Positions 1-6,097 of a stretch of DNA of 14,781 nt are shown here, piece after piece. The notes beneath the pieces were generated by a model that saw only the letters and a list, made by a program, of their open reading frames with translations, had not been told where the DNA came from and made no database searches. The stretch is from the NCBI GenBank assembly GCA_038106575.1, contig JAYOED010000052.1, forward strand, positions 1 through 14,781, in the 5' to 3' direction. The position numbers and the translations under genes were made by a program. How positions within the stretch are numbered: position 1 is the first letter of the stretch; each line of letters opens with the position of its first letter. The DNA comes from Ga0077527 sp038106575 (GTDB lineage Bacteria > Pseudomonadota > Gammaproteobacteria > Burkholderiales > SG8-41).

Positions 1-245
1 GAGAGGACCGGAGTGGACGCACCTCTGGTGTACCGGTTGTCACGCCAGTGGCATCGCCGGGTAGCTAAGTGCGGAAGAGATAAACGCTGAAAGCATCTAA
101 GCGTGAAACTTGCCTCAAGATAAGACTTCCCGGGGACTTGATCCCCCTGAAGGGTCGCGGAAGACCACCGCGTTGATAGGTCGGGTGTGTAAGAGCAGTA
201 ATGCTTTGAGCTAACCGATACTAATTGCCCGTGAGGCTTGATCCT
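1..245 (+). rRNA. rrl: 23S ribosomal RNA, 3' end (partial)
   Basis: The first ~245 bases match the conserved 3' end of bacterial 23S rRNA. Recognisable segments are the stretch around 85-115 (aagcatctaagcgtgaaac), the GTTGATAGGTCGGGTGTG block near 173-190, and the terminal block with ACCGATACTAATTGCCCGTG ending in GAGGCTTGATCC near 244. The 5' part of the gene lies outside the window. The exact 3' end was placed by analogy with E. coli and may be off by a few bases. The variants are of the betaproteobacterial kind. Confidence 0.95.
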
Positions 246-393
246 ATAATTTTGAGCACTACCGGTGTGCGCACCGGTGCTCAGGTAGGCTCATGAAATG
301 TTCAATCAAATCAGATAGTTATTAACTTTACTTCTTCCGGATTGGGCGCACATGCAGCGCAGCGACTGCGATGCCTGTGATGCCAAACAGCTA
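246..393 (+). other. 23S-5S internal transcribed spacer
   Basis: This 148-base stretch separates the 23S and 5S genes. No tRNA is visible in it. It contains an imperfect hairpin at 254-282, with arms GAGCA/TGCTC and CCGGTG/CACCGG, a three-base bulge (CTA) on the left arm and a short TGCG loop. The remainder is mixed, with an AT-rich part at about 292-335. The hairpin may help processing of the precursor, but that is inference. The reverse-strand open frame that overlaps the spacer and the 5S gene shows no protein-like features. Confidence 0.8.
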
Positions 394-510
394 TGCCTGA
401 CGACAATAGCGAGTTGGTCCCACCCCTTCCCATTCCGAACAGGGCCGTGAAACGACTCAGCGCCGATGATAGTGCGGATTGCCCGTGTGAAAGTAGGACA
501 TTGTCAGGCA
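394..510 (+). rRNA. rrf: 5S ribosomal RNA
   Basis: The complete 5S gene begins TGCCTGACGA and ends TTGTCAGGCA; these ends pair as the helix I stem. Inside are the conserved GTTGGTCCCACCCC block (about 413-426), the CATTCCGAACAGG loop, the CGCCGATGATAGTG helix IV/V region and GTGTGAAAGTAGG near the end. The 117-base length is normal. It follows the 23S gene in the usual 16S-23S-5S order and is followed by a terminator hairpin about seven bases later. The ends are called from the terminal stem and could shift by one or two bases. Confidence 0.95.
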
Positions 511-516
511 CCCATG

Positions 517-553
517 CAAAAAGCCCGGTCTCGATGAGACTGGGCTTTTTCTT
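517..553 (+). terminator. Intrinsic terminator of the rRNA operon, probably bidirectional
   Basis: The stem pairs AAGCCCGGTCTC (520-531) with GAGACTGGGCTT (535-546) through a three-base loop, with one G-T wobble. It is followed by a T-run (TTTTTCTTTT) on the + strand. On the minus strand the same stem is followed by TTTTTGC, so it could also end transcripts of the convergent minus-strand cluster whose last stop codon is at 584. Termination in the + direction is well supported. Use in both directions is inference from the symmetry. Confidence 0.88.
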
Positions 554-583
554 TTGAAGCGAAGCAACCGGGCGTCGGCAGAC

Positions 584-1354
584 CTATTCGATTTTTGCCT
601 TGGCGCGCAGTTCGTTGACGAATTTCTGGACGTTCTCTTGCTGTACTAGCTGCTGCAGTTGCGGCTTCAGCGCATCGAAGGACATAGGGCGCATGTCATC
701 CAGACGGATCACGTGCCAGCCAAAATTGGTCTGCACAGGTGCTTCCGTCGTGCCGCCTTTCTTCAGTTTGAACATGGCTTCGGCAAAGGGGCGAACGTAG
801 GCGGTGGGCGCGCTCCATTGCAGTTCACCGCCTTGACCTTTGCTACCCTCGTCGCGGGATTTCTCGGGAGCAATCTTGGCGAAATCGGCGCCACCCTTGA
901 GCTGAGCAATGATGTCCTGCGCTTCTTTCTCGGAGGCCACTAGAATATGGCGAGCTTTGTACTCATTCGCGGCTGGATGGTCTTTGAGGCGTTCATGCGC
1001 TTGGCGCATCGCATCCTCGGTGACTGGATTACGCCGAGACATTTCGTTGAAATAAGCGTTAGCTAGTACCTGCTGACGAGCCAACTCAAGCCGCGACCCG
1101 ATTTCCGCATTTTTCTGCAGACCGAGCTTGACGGCTTCCTGAGCTATGATTTCGCTTTGGATCAACCGCTGTTTGATCAGGTTGCGGAGTTCCGGAGAAT
1201 CTGATCGACCCTGTGCGGCCGCGTCGCGAACCAGCACGTCGGCACGGGCTTGGGGAATCGCCGTGTCGTTGACCTTGGCAACCTGCGCCTGGGCGACGGG
1301 AACGCTTGCCGCAATCAGGGAGAACAACAGGAAAAATGTTGAATGAATACGCAT
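584..1354 (-). CDS. Secreted/periplasmic parvulin-type peptidylprolyl isomerase (PpiC/SurA family)
   Basis: This 256-residue protein is predicted to catalyse cis-trans isomerisation of proline peptide bonds and to help fold exported proteins in the periplasm. Residues 1-23 form a signal peptide (hydrophobic core at 6-20, AQA before the likely cut at Q24). Residues 30-125 form a mainly helical, SurA/PrsA-like N-terminal region. A parvulin (Rotamase) domain covers about 131-221, opening with YKARHILV and closing with FGWHVIRL. It also has the internal GGADFAKIA, GGELQW and PFAEAMFKLKKG segments usual for the fold. A short charged helical tail ends the protein. It is the last gene of the minus-strand cluster, 18 bases after bolA, and stops 30 bases from the rRNA terminator stem. 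The single parvulin domain favours a PpiC/PrsA-like chaperone over full SurA. The individual symbol cannot be fixed from sequence alone. Confidence 0.92.
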   Translation of the reverse strand: MRIHSTFFLLFSLIAASVPVAQAQVAKVNDTAIPQARADVLVRDAAAQGRSDSPELRNLIKQRLIQSEIIAQEAVKLGLQKNAEIGSRLELARQQVLANAYFNEMSRRNPVTEDAMRQAHERLKDHPAANEYKARHILVASEKEAQDIIAQLKGGADFAKIAPEKSRDEGSKGQGGELQWSAPTAYVRPFAEAMFKLKKGGTTEAPVQTNFGWHVIRLDDMRPMSFDALKPQLQQLVQQENVQKFVNELRAKAKIE

Positions 1355-1372
1355 GAAACTCTTCAGTGGTGA

Positions 1373-1636
1373 TCAGATTTCGTTCGGCGCATAGGCCTTG
1401 ATGGCCAGCGCATGAATTTCCTTGCGCATCATGCCGCCCAGCGTGTCATAGACCATGCGATGGCGTGCCTGGAGAGACTGATTTTCGAAAACGCGGGACA
1501 CGATGATGAGCTGGTAATGGCCGCCGCCGGCACGTGCTTCGGCGTGGCCAGCGTGTGCGGCGGATTCATCCAGTATTTCGACGGACTCCGGATTCAAGGC
1601 GGCGAGTTTTTCCCGAATGGCTGCGGCGACTGTCAC
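1373..1636 (-). CDS. bolA: BolA family protein
   Basis: This is an 87-residue BolA-family protein. BolA proteins partner with monothiol glutaredoxins in iron-sulfur and iron homeostasis, and some bind DNA. The central loop has HAGHAEA around residues 28-34, and GGHYQLIIVS forms the middle strand. The hallmark ENQSLQARHRMVYDTL (51-66) is followed by IHALAIKAYAP (74-84), the conserved helix and last strand. Length is normal for the family. The start is a GTG at 1636: no in-frame ATG exists nearby, and the upstream ATG at 1652 is out of frame and closes after ten codons. It lies 25 bases after yciB and 18 before the isomerase gene, so co-transcription is likely. Several BolA-type paralogues usually occur per genome, so which subtype this is remains open. 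Confidence 0.9.
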   Translation of the reverse strand: MTVAAAIREKLAALNPESVEILDESAAHAGHAEARAGGGHYQLIIVSRVFENQSLQARHRMVYDTLGGMMRKEIHALAIKAYAPNEI

Positions 1637-1661
1637 GTTGAGGCTTTCTCGCTCCGGTATT

Positions 1662-2201
1662 TCATTCCGGCTTATTTTCCTTCATGTGAGGCGCCAGCAG
1701 CACGGCTTGACCGATGACGAACAGGATCATCAGGCCAATGCCGCCAAAGAGCTTGAAGTTGACCCAGATATCAGTGTCATAGGAATAAGCCACGTAAAGA
1801 TTGAGGATGCCCATCAAGGTAAAAAATACGATCCAGCCCGTGAGCAGCTTGGCCCACACCGGATCAGGCGCCAAAACCTGCTTTTCCATCATTGCGCGGA
1901 TCAGGTTTTTCTTGAAGGTAAGGGCGGATACGGTAAGAACGACACCGAAAAGCCAGTAGAGTACTGTGGGTTTCCACTTGATAAAAGTTTCGTCGCGCAG
2001 CAGCAGGGTGGCGCCGCCGAACACCACGATCAGCGCCAGGCTGATCCACTGCATGTTGTCCACCTTGCGGTGCTTGATCAAGACCCAGCCAATCTGCAAT
2101 CCGGTGGCGGCAATCGCGACACCGGTCGCAACGTAGATGTCGAAAAGCTTAAATGCCGCGAAAAACAGGATGACCGGGAAAATGTCGAAGAGAAATTTCA
2201 T
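1662..2201 (-). CDS. yciB: YciB/IspZ inner-membrane protein (septation protein A family)
   Basis: This 179-residue polytopic inner-membrane protein belongs to the YciB (IspZ) family, which is linked to cell-envelope synthesis and septation. Its biochemical activity is not firmly established. It starts MKFLFDIFPVILFFAAFKLF, the very typical YciB N-terminus. Further family marks are DIYVATGVAI, the lysine-histidine-rich cytoplasmic turn near 43-47, DETFIKWKPTVLYW around 70-83, and NLYVAYSYDTDIWVNFKLFG near 135-155. About five hydrophobic segments are visible. Length matches the family. No strong Shine-Dalgarno sequence precedes the ATG, but the conserved N-terminus fixes the start. It lies between the disturbed unknown gene (18-base gap) and bolA in a minus-strand cluster. 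Confidence 0.95.
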   Translation of the reverse strand: MKFLFDIFPVILFFAAFKLFDIYVATGVAIAATGLQIGWVLIKHRKVDNMQWISLALIVVFGGATLLLRDETFIKWKPTVLYWLFGVVLTVSALTFKKNLIRAMMEKQVLAPDPVWAKLLTGWIVFFTLMGILNLYVAYSYDTDIWVNFKLFGGIGLMILFVIGQAVLLAPHMKENKPE

Positions 2202-2219
2202 GGGCGCAATTATCGCTGC

Positions 2220-2921
2220 TTAGGGGCAGCCCGTCCACTTGGCAAGGCGTTCACGCATCGTCTCGCGGACATAGTCTTCGCAGACGGTTTTGCGTGATTC
2301 ACGAACACCTGCTTCGTGAAACGTGGCAAAGTGCTGCGGCAGGTTGGTTTCAAGCATGTCGTAGGCGGCGGTCATGCGCTCGGGCTGCTGGCTTCGGGTG
2401 GCGATAATCGCGCAGTTGATGTGCAGAGTCAGCCACGGCTGCAGTGCGGCAGAGTCGGTAGTTTCGCCGAGATCCGGTGCCACATAGGCAATGATGCTGC
2501 AGGCGCGGTCATACACTTTGCCAAGGGTATCGACATCAGAGGCGGCGTTAGCCTGACGTGTAAGCGCGTTGACCACCGGTTCAAGTAACGTGATATAGCC
2601 GCCATGCGTGATAATCCAGTTTGCGACATCCAGCGCCAGATCTTCAAAAACGACCCGTGCGCTGTCGAGTTTTAATTGATAGGACCACAACCCCAGGTCG
2701 GACAGACACTCAAGCGTTTGTGTGCTCAGTTCGTCGATTTCTCCCGCGGCGATGTTTCGTTCGCTAGTCGAGTTTCTGGAATACATCGAGGCAGTGGTGC
2801 ACCGCATCCGCGAGCAGGGGCGGCGTAACCTCCTGTCCGCGAAACGGCTTTTTCTGCGTAAAAACAGAGTTTTCAGAGACTCCGCGGCCTGATCGAAGGC
2901 GCGGCGGGAGGCGCGGTTCAC
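2220..2921 (-). CDS. Conserved-looking protein of unknown function, with probable frame disturbance near its N-terminus
   Basis: Read in one frame from a GTG that overlaps the msrB stop (GTGA), this gives 233 residues. The part after about residue 53 looks like a genuine soluble helical protein (ERNIAAGEIDELSTQTLECL and onward, ending WTGCP). Residues about 22-52 in that frame are arginine-rich, use rare AGG/AGA codons and look like out-of-frame translation. In the neighbouring frame the same DNA (about 2767-2850) reads KPFRGQEVTPPLLADAVHHC and then LDVFQKLD before a TAG at 2764-2766, which is much more protein-like. That frame has no ATG, GTG or TTG upstream to start it. The simplest reading is one missing base near the homopolymers at 2849-2873 and one extra base near 2764-2770, either real mutations or sequence errors. 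I do not recognise the family. Position in the msrB-yciB cluster suggests co-transcription but does not reveal function. Confidence 0.6.
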   Translation of the reverse strand: MNRASRRAFDQAAESLKTLFLRRKSRFADRRLRRPCSRMRCTTASMYSRNSTSERNIAAGEIDELSTQTLECLSDLGLWSYQLKLDSARVVFEDLALDVANWIITHGGYITLLEPVVNALTRQANAASDVDTLGKVYDRACSIIAYVAPDLGETTDSAALQPWLTLHINCAIIATRSQQPERMTAAYDMLETNLPQHFATFHEAGVRESRKTVCEDYVRETMRERLAKWTGCP

Positions 2922-3313
2922 TCTTTCTCGAATTTGAGTGATGCCGAGTTGATGCAGTAGCGCAGGCCGGTAGGCTGAGGACCGTCCTCGAATACATGTC
3001 CGAGATGGGCGTCACAGCGGCTGCACAGGACTTCGGTGCGTTTCATGAAAAAACCATGGTCTTCTTCGGTGGCAACGTGTTCTGCCGCCGCGGGCTTCCA
3101 GAAGCTGGGCCAGCCGGTGCCGGAATCGAATTTGGTATCGGAATGGAACAGATCGGTGCCGCAGCACACGCAGCGGTAAATGCCTTGGTCGTGGTTGTCC
3201 CAGTAGGAGCCCGTAAATGCGCGTTCAGTACCCTTGCGCCTTGCCACCTGGAATTGTATCGGGGTCAGCTGGGCTTTCCATTCTTCTTCAGTTTTCTTCA
3301 CTTTTTCACTCAT
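2918..3313 (-). CDS. msrB: Peptide-methionine (R)-S-oxide reductase MsrB
   Basis: MsrB reduces methionine-R-sulfoxide in proteins back to methionine, a cytoplasmic oxidative-damage repair step driven by thioredoxin. The 131-residue product has the full SelR fold. The structural zinc is held by C48/C51 (CVCC) and C97/C100 (CSRC). The FDSGTGWPSFW motif spans 62-72. The catalytic cysteine is C120 in RYCINSAS, with DAHLGHVFEDGPQPTG before it. Position 66 is Thr where E. coli MsrB has Cys (SGCGWPSF), so recycling probably does not use that second cysteine. A longer reading from 3373 exists, but the start at 3313 is preferred because GGAGGG lies just upstream and MSEKVKKTEEEW is a typical beginning. 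It is the first gene of the minus-strand cluster. Confidence 0.95.
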   Translation of the reverse strand: MSEKVKKTEEEWKAQLTPIQFQVARRKGTERAFTGSYWDNHDQGIYRCVCCGTDLFHSDTKFDSGTGWPSFWKPAAAEHVATEEDHGFFMKRTEVLCSRCDAHLGHVFEDGPQPTGLRYCINSASLKFEKE

Positions 3314-3316
3314 AAT

Positions 3317-3322
3317 CCCTCC
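3317..3322 (-). promoter_or_regulatory. Shine-Dalgarno sequence that fixes the msrB start
   Basis: On the minus strand GGAGGG is followed by ATT and then ATG at 3313. This strong ribosome binding site lies inside the longer open frame that begins at 3373, and it favours the shorter 131-residue MsrB. The spacing is slightly short but workable. The 87-base gap 3314-3400 should also hold the divergent promoters for msrB and the MAPEG gene, but I could not assign convincing -35/-10 boxes. Confidence 0.75.
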
Positions 3323-3400
3323 ATGGACTGAGGCCACAGAATCGGCCGAAAGTTCTGCCCGTCTGTCGCCCATTGTTCAACATCCTTACTGGAATCGTAC

Positions 3401-3775
3401 ATGACTACCGCCTACTTGATGATCCTCGTTGCCGGCTGCCTACCTTACTGGCCTACCGTGGTGTCCAAATGGCGTAGCGGCTATGACAATGCATTGCCGC
3501 GCGCCGGTGTGGACCGCTTGCCGCCCCTCCAACAGCGTGCCTACTGGGCCCAGCTCAACAGCTTCGAGACATTTCCGTTGTTTGCTACCGCGGTGATAGT
3601 TGCGCATCTGGCGCGTGCTTCGCAGGCGTGGGTGGACGGACTGGCCGTAGGTTTCATCGTTCTTCGCATCGGTTACACGCTGGCCTACATCGGCGACCGT
3701 CCGTTGGTGCGATCTTCGTTATGGTTTGCCGGGTTTTGCTGCGTGATTGGGTTGTTTGTTACAGCCGCTCTTTAG
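3401..3775 (+). CDS. MAPEG family membrane protein
   Basis: This 124-residue protein belongs to the MAPEG superfamily (membrane-associated proteins in eicosanoid and glutathione metabolism). Its bacterial members are small four-helix membrane proteins, some with glutathione transferase activity. Hydrophobic segments lie at about 3-20, 57-75, 79-97 and 105-123. The family pattern is clear in NSFETFPLFATAVIVAH (53-69) and in the R-x-x-Y...Y-x-x-D...RS-x-x-W arrangement at 89-108. The ATG at 3401 has only a weak GGA upstream, but the first helix begins right after it. The gene is divergent from msrB and convergent with the dehydrogenase at 3786, only ten bases apart and without a visible terminator between. 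The substrate is unknown. Confidence 0.88.
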   Translation: MTTAYLMILVAGCLPYWPTVVSKWRSGYDNALPRAGVDRLPPLQQRAYWAQLNSFETFPLFATAVIVAHLARASQAWVDGLAVGFIVLRIGYTLAYIGDRPLVRSSLWFAGFCCVIGLFVTAAL

Positions 3776-3785
3776 CGCGAAGCGG

Positions 3786-5198
3786 TCACAATACCTTGCC
3801 CGGGTTCATCAACCCCTGCGGATCGAGCGCTTGCTTGATGGTGCGCATCAGATCGAGTTCCACTGGACTCTTGTAGCGCGCCAGTTCAGCGACCTTGGAC
3901 AGGCCGATGCCGTGTTCCGCGCTGAAACTGCCGTCGTAGCGCTGCACGATGTCGTAGACGGTTTCGGTGACGTCGTGCGCCTCGCGTGCCGCGGCGTCGC
4001 TGCGCAGCCGCTCCGGCAGATAGGCGTTGTAGTGCAGGTTGCCGTCGCCGAGATGGCCAAAACAGATCAGCCGCACGCCGGCAAACCGTTTTTCTAATGC
4101 GGCCTGAGCTTCGCGGATGAATTCTGGAATGCGGCCGACGGCCACCGCGATGTCATGGCGATAGACCATCACCGGTTCCTGGCGCGCTCCTTCGGGGATT
4201 GTTTCACGCATATGCCACAGCGATTGCGCCTGGCTGCGGTTTTCGGCAATGACGGCATCGACGACCAGTTCTTCATGTATTGCGGATTCCAGTGCGCGTT
4301 CGAGATCGGCGCGCAGCGTGGTTTCGTCCCCGGAATCCGCCAGTTCGGTCAGCACCACCCACGGACTGGGATCGGCCAGTGGATCGCGGGTGCCGTGAAT
4401 GTGTTTCCACACTAGTTCGAGACTGTGGCGCGAGATCAGTTCGAATGCGGTGATGCGGTCGCTGCAGTGCCGGCGCATCAGCGCCAGCAGCTTCAGTGCG
4501 GCTTCAGGATCTTGTACTGCCATCCACGCGGTGGCGCTGGCTGCGGGGCGGGGGAACAGTTTCAGGGTTGCCGCCGTGATGATGCCCAGCGTGCCTTCGG
4601 CGCCGATGAACAGGTGTTTCAGGTCATATCCAGTGTTGTCCTTACGCAAGCCGCGCAGACCGTTCCAGATGCGGCCGTCAGGCAGCACGACTTTCAGTCC
4701 CAGCACAAGGTCGCGCGTGTTGCCGTATCGCAGCACGTTGACGCCGCCCGCATTGGTCGAAAGGTTGCCGCCGATCTGGCAGCTGCCCTCGGCGCCGAGA
4801 CTGAGGGGAAACATTCTGCCGACGTCCGCAGCGGCCTGCTGGATGGTGGTCAGGATGCAACCGGCTTCGGCGGTCAGCGTGTTGTTCAGCGGATCGACAT
4901 CAAGGATTTTGTTCATGCGCGCCAATGACAGCACGATTTCCCTGCCGTCTGCATTGGGTACCGTGGCACCGCACATGCCGGTATTGCCGCCCTGCGGAAC
5001 CAGCGGCGCTCCGTTTTCCGTGCAAAGTTTTACCACGGCGGCGACTTGTTGCGTGTTGGCCGGCCGCACTACGGCCGCCGCAGCGCCGCGATAGACGCCG
5101 CGCCAGTCGACGATATAGGGTTCCAGATCCGCTGCTTCGGTGAGTACGCCTTGGGCACCCAGCAGAGAGCGCAGGCTGTTGATCAAAGAATTTTTCAT
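3786..5198 (-). CDS. FAD-binding oxidoreductase, D-2-hydroxyacid dehydrogenase type (GlcD/D-lactate/D-2-hydroxyglutarate dehydrogenase family)
   Basis: This 470-residue flavoprotein should oxidise a D-2-hydroxy acid to the 2-oxo acid and pass electrons to a membrane acceptor or an electron-transfer flavoprotein. The N-terminal PCMH-type FAD domain shows PQGGNTGMCG (68-77), GSCQIGGNLSTNAGG (138-152) and GAEGTLGIIT (199-208). The C-terminal FAD-oxidase_C domain carries CFGHLGDGNLHYN (379-391), with metal-ligand-type H382 and H389, and SAEHGIG (426-432), with E428. These match the metal site known in D-2-hydroxyglutarate and related dehydrogenases. An open frame extends upstream to 5261. I prefer the ATG at 5198 because MKNSLINSLRSLLG starts the usual helix, although only a weak GAGA sequence precedes it. 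It is divergent from the tct operon. Its substrate (D-lactate, D-2-hydroxyglutarate or another) cannot be settled here. Confidence 0.9.
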   Translation of the reverse strand: MKNSLINSLRSLLGAQGVLTEAADLEPYIVDWRGVYRGAAAAVVRPANTQQVAAVVKLCTENGAPLVPQGGNTGMCGATVPNADGREIVLSLARMNKILDVDPLNNTLTAEAGCILTTIQQAAADVGRMFPLSLGAEGSCQIGGNLSTNAGGVNVLRYGNTRDLVLGLKVVLPDGRIWNGLRGLRKDNTGYDLKHLFIGAEGTLGIITAATLKLFPRPAASATAWMAVQDPEAALKLLALMRRHCSDRITAFELISRHSLELVWKHIHGTRDPLADPSPWVVLTELADSGDETTLRADLERALESAIHEELVVDAVIAENRSQAQSLWHMRETIPEGARQEPVMVYRHDIAVAVGRIPEFIREAQAALEKRFAGVRLICFGHLGDGNLHYNAYLPERLRSDAAAREAHDVTETVYDIVQRYDGSFSAEHGIGLSKVAELARYKSPVELDLMRTIKQALDPQGLMNPGKVL

Positions 5199-5622
5199 TT
5201 TCTCAATTAAAACATGTACTTGAATAAACCGCATGTTGCGGGGTCGCCGCGCATTGTTCAATGCGGTGCAGCCGAGGTCAATAACCTGATATCAGTCAGC
5301 ATCAATATTAGCTTTCAGCACCTGCAATTGGCCATTCCGAGTTCCCTGGCGGTATGCAGTCTTGCTAAGTGACCACTGCGTGACGCTGTGCTGTGCGTAA
5401 TACGGACTCGGTGCAGTTCGGTCAAGAAAGCACCATTGGAAATGTTTGAAAACCTTAGTGATCATCGGACCAATTGTCATCAAGGCAGCAACACGGCGCG
5501 GACGATCTCGGTTAAGATTTTGTCCTGCAAAAAATCCTGTTGCGTGAACGTCGCGCAACACGCAATACCTATAACCCGCGGAGCTGCAAAGGCTTTCGCT
5601 TTCGGAGGAGCGTTAATCCGAC
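5199..5622. other. Divergent intergenic region between the FAD dehydrogenase and the tct operon
   Basis: This 424-base region should hold the promoters of both divergent units. It is visibly less GC-rich than the flanking genes. The two short open frames across it (5292-5561 minus and 5388-5630 plus) show no family motif, no good start signal and no protein-like composition. Visible elements are a ten-base palindrome CTGATATCAG at 5286-5295, the inverted repeat at 5540-5565, a TATAAC hexamer at 5570-5575 without a well-spaced -35, and GGAGGAG at 5604-5610 ahead of tctB. No tRNA, terminator or regulator gene is visible. Confidence 0.7.
5540..5565. promoter_or_regulatory. Inverted repeat, candidate operator for the tct operon
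   Basis: TTGCGTG (5540-5546) and CACGCAA (5559-5565) are exact reverse complements separated by 12 bases, so the half-site centres are 19 bases apart. It ends 57 bases before the tctB start codon. A second overlapping pair, GTTGCG (5539-5544) with CGCAAC (5554-5559), shares the left arm. A TATAAC hexamer begins five bases after the right arm and could be a -10 box. Dyads of this size are typical of dimeric transcription factors, but the regulator is unknown and none is encoded in the window. Confidence 0.4.
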
Positions 5623-6090
5623 ATGGCTGATCGCATCATATTCGTTTGCATGCTGATATTGGCGGGGGTGTATTTCTGGGCAACCTCGCAGATCCCTAGT
5701 CTGGAACTAGGAGACCCGCTTGGACCGAAGGCGTTCCCGCAACTGCTCGGCATCGGACTGTTGGTGGCGGCGGGCATGCTACTGATGGAGATAATCAAAA
5801 AACCGAAAGCCAAGCCGGCGGTCCCGACCGCGGAAACCGATCCGGCCAAGCGCCCGCATCACGGCGTGGTGGCGGCAGTCGCCGGCTGGACCGCGTTTTA
5901 CGTACTGATATTCGAGCCGCTGGGCTATGTGATCGCCAGCAGCATCTACCTGCTGGCGCTGACCGCCTACTTCAATCGCGGACGCTGGGTTACCAATGTG
6001 CTGACTTCTGTGCTGTTCTCGGCGGGAAGTTATTTCGCGTTTACACACCTGCTGGGCGTCTCGCTGGCGCGCGGCATCCTGCCGTTCTGA
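5623..6090 (+). CDS. tctB: TctB, small membrane subunit of a tripartite tricarboxylate transporter
   Basis: TctB is the small four-helix membrane subunit that works with TctA and a periplasmic TctC protein in ion-driven uptake of di- and tricarboxylates. The 155-residue product has hydrophobic segments at about 4-21, 41-58, 82-115 (two helices) and 124-147. A charged proline/lysine linker (59-80) follows the second helix. DPLGPKAFPQLLG (31-43) is the recognisable TctB motif. GGAGGAG at 5604-5610 precedes the ATG with a somewhat long 12-base spacing. The gene opens the large + strand operon and is seven bases from tctA. Family assignment is firm; the substrate is not known. Confidence 0.93.
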   Translation: MADRIIFVCMLILAGVYFWATSQIPSLELGDPLGPKAFPQLLGIGLLVAAGMLLMEIIKKPKAKPAVPTAETDPAKRPHHGVVAAVAGWTAFYVLIFEPLGYVIASSIYLLALTAYFNRGRWVTNVLTSVLFSAGSYFAFTHLLGVSLARGILPF

Positions 6091-6097
6091 GGCCGCA

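Noticed and set aside
3374..3400. Divergent promoter boxes for msrB and the MAPEG gene
   Set aside because: I tried TTGAAC-type -35 matches in the gap but found no acceptable -10 at 16-18 bases, so no promoter is called.
5286..5295. Ten-base palindrome CTGATATCAG
   Set aside because: Short palindromes of this size occur by chance, and nothing else links it to a promoter. It is noted only as part of the gap description.
5292..5561. Open frame of 89 codons on the minus strand in the divergent gap
   Set aside because: No family motif, no credible ribosome binding site, and it covers the region where the tct promoter and inverted repeat lie. The + strand frame 5388-5630 was rejected for the same reasons.
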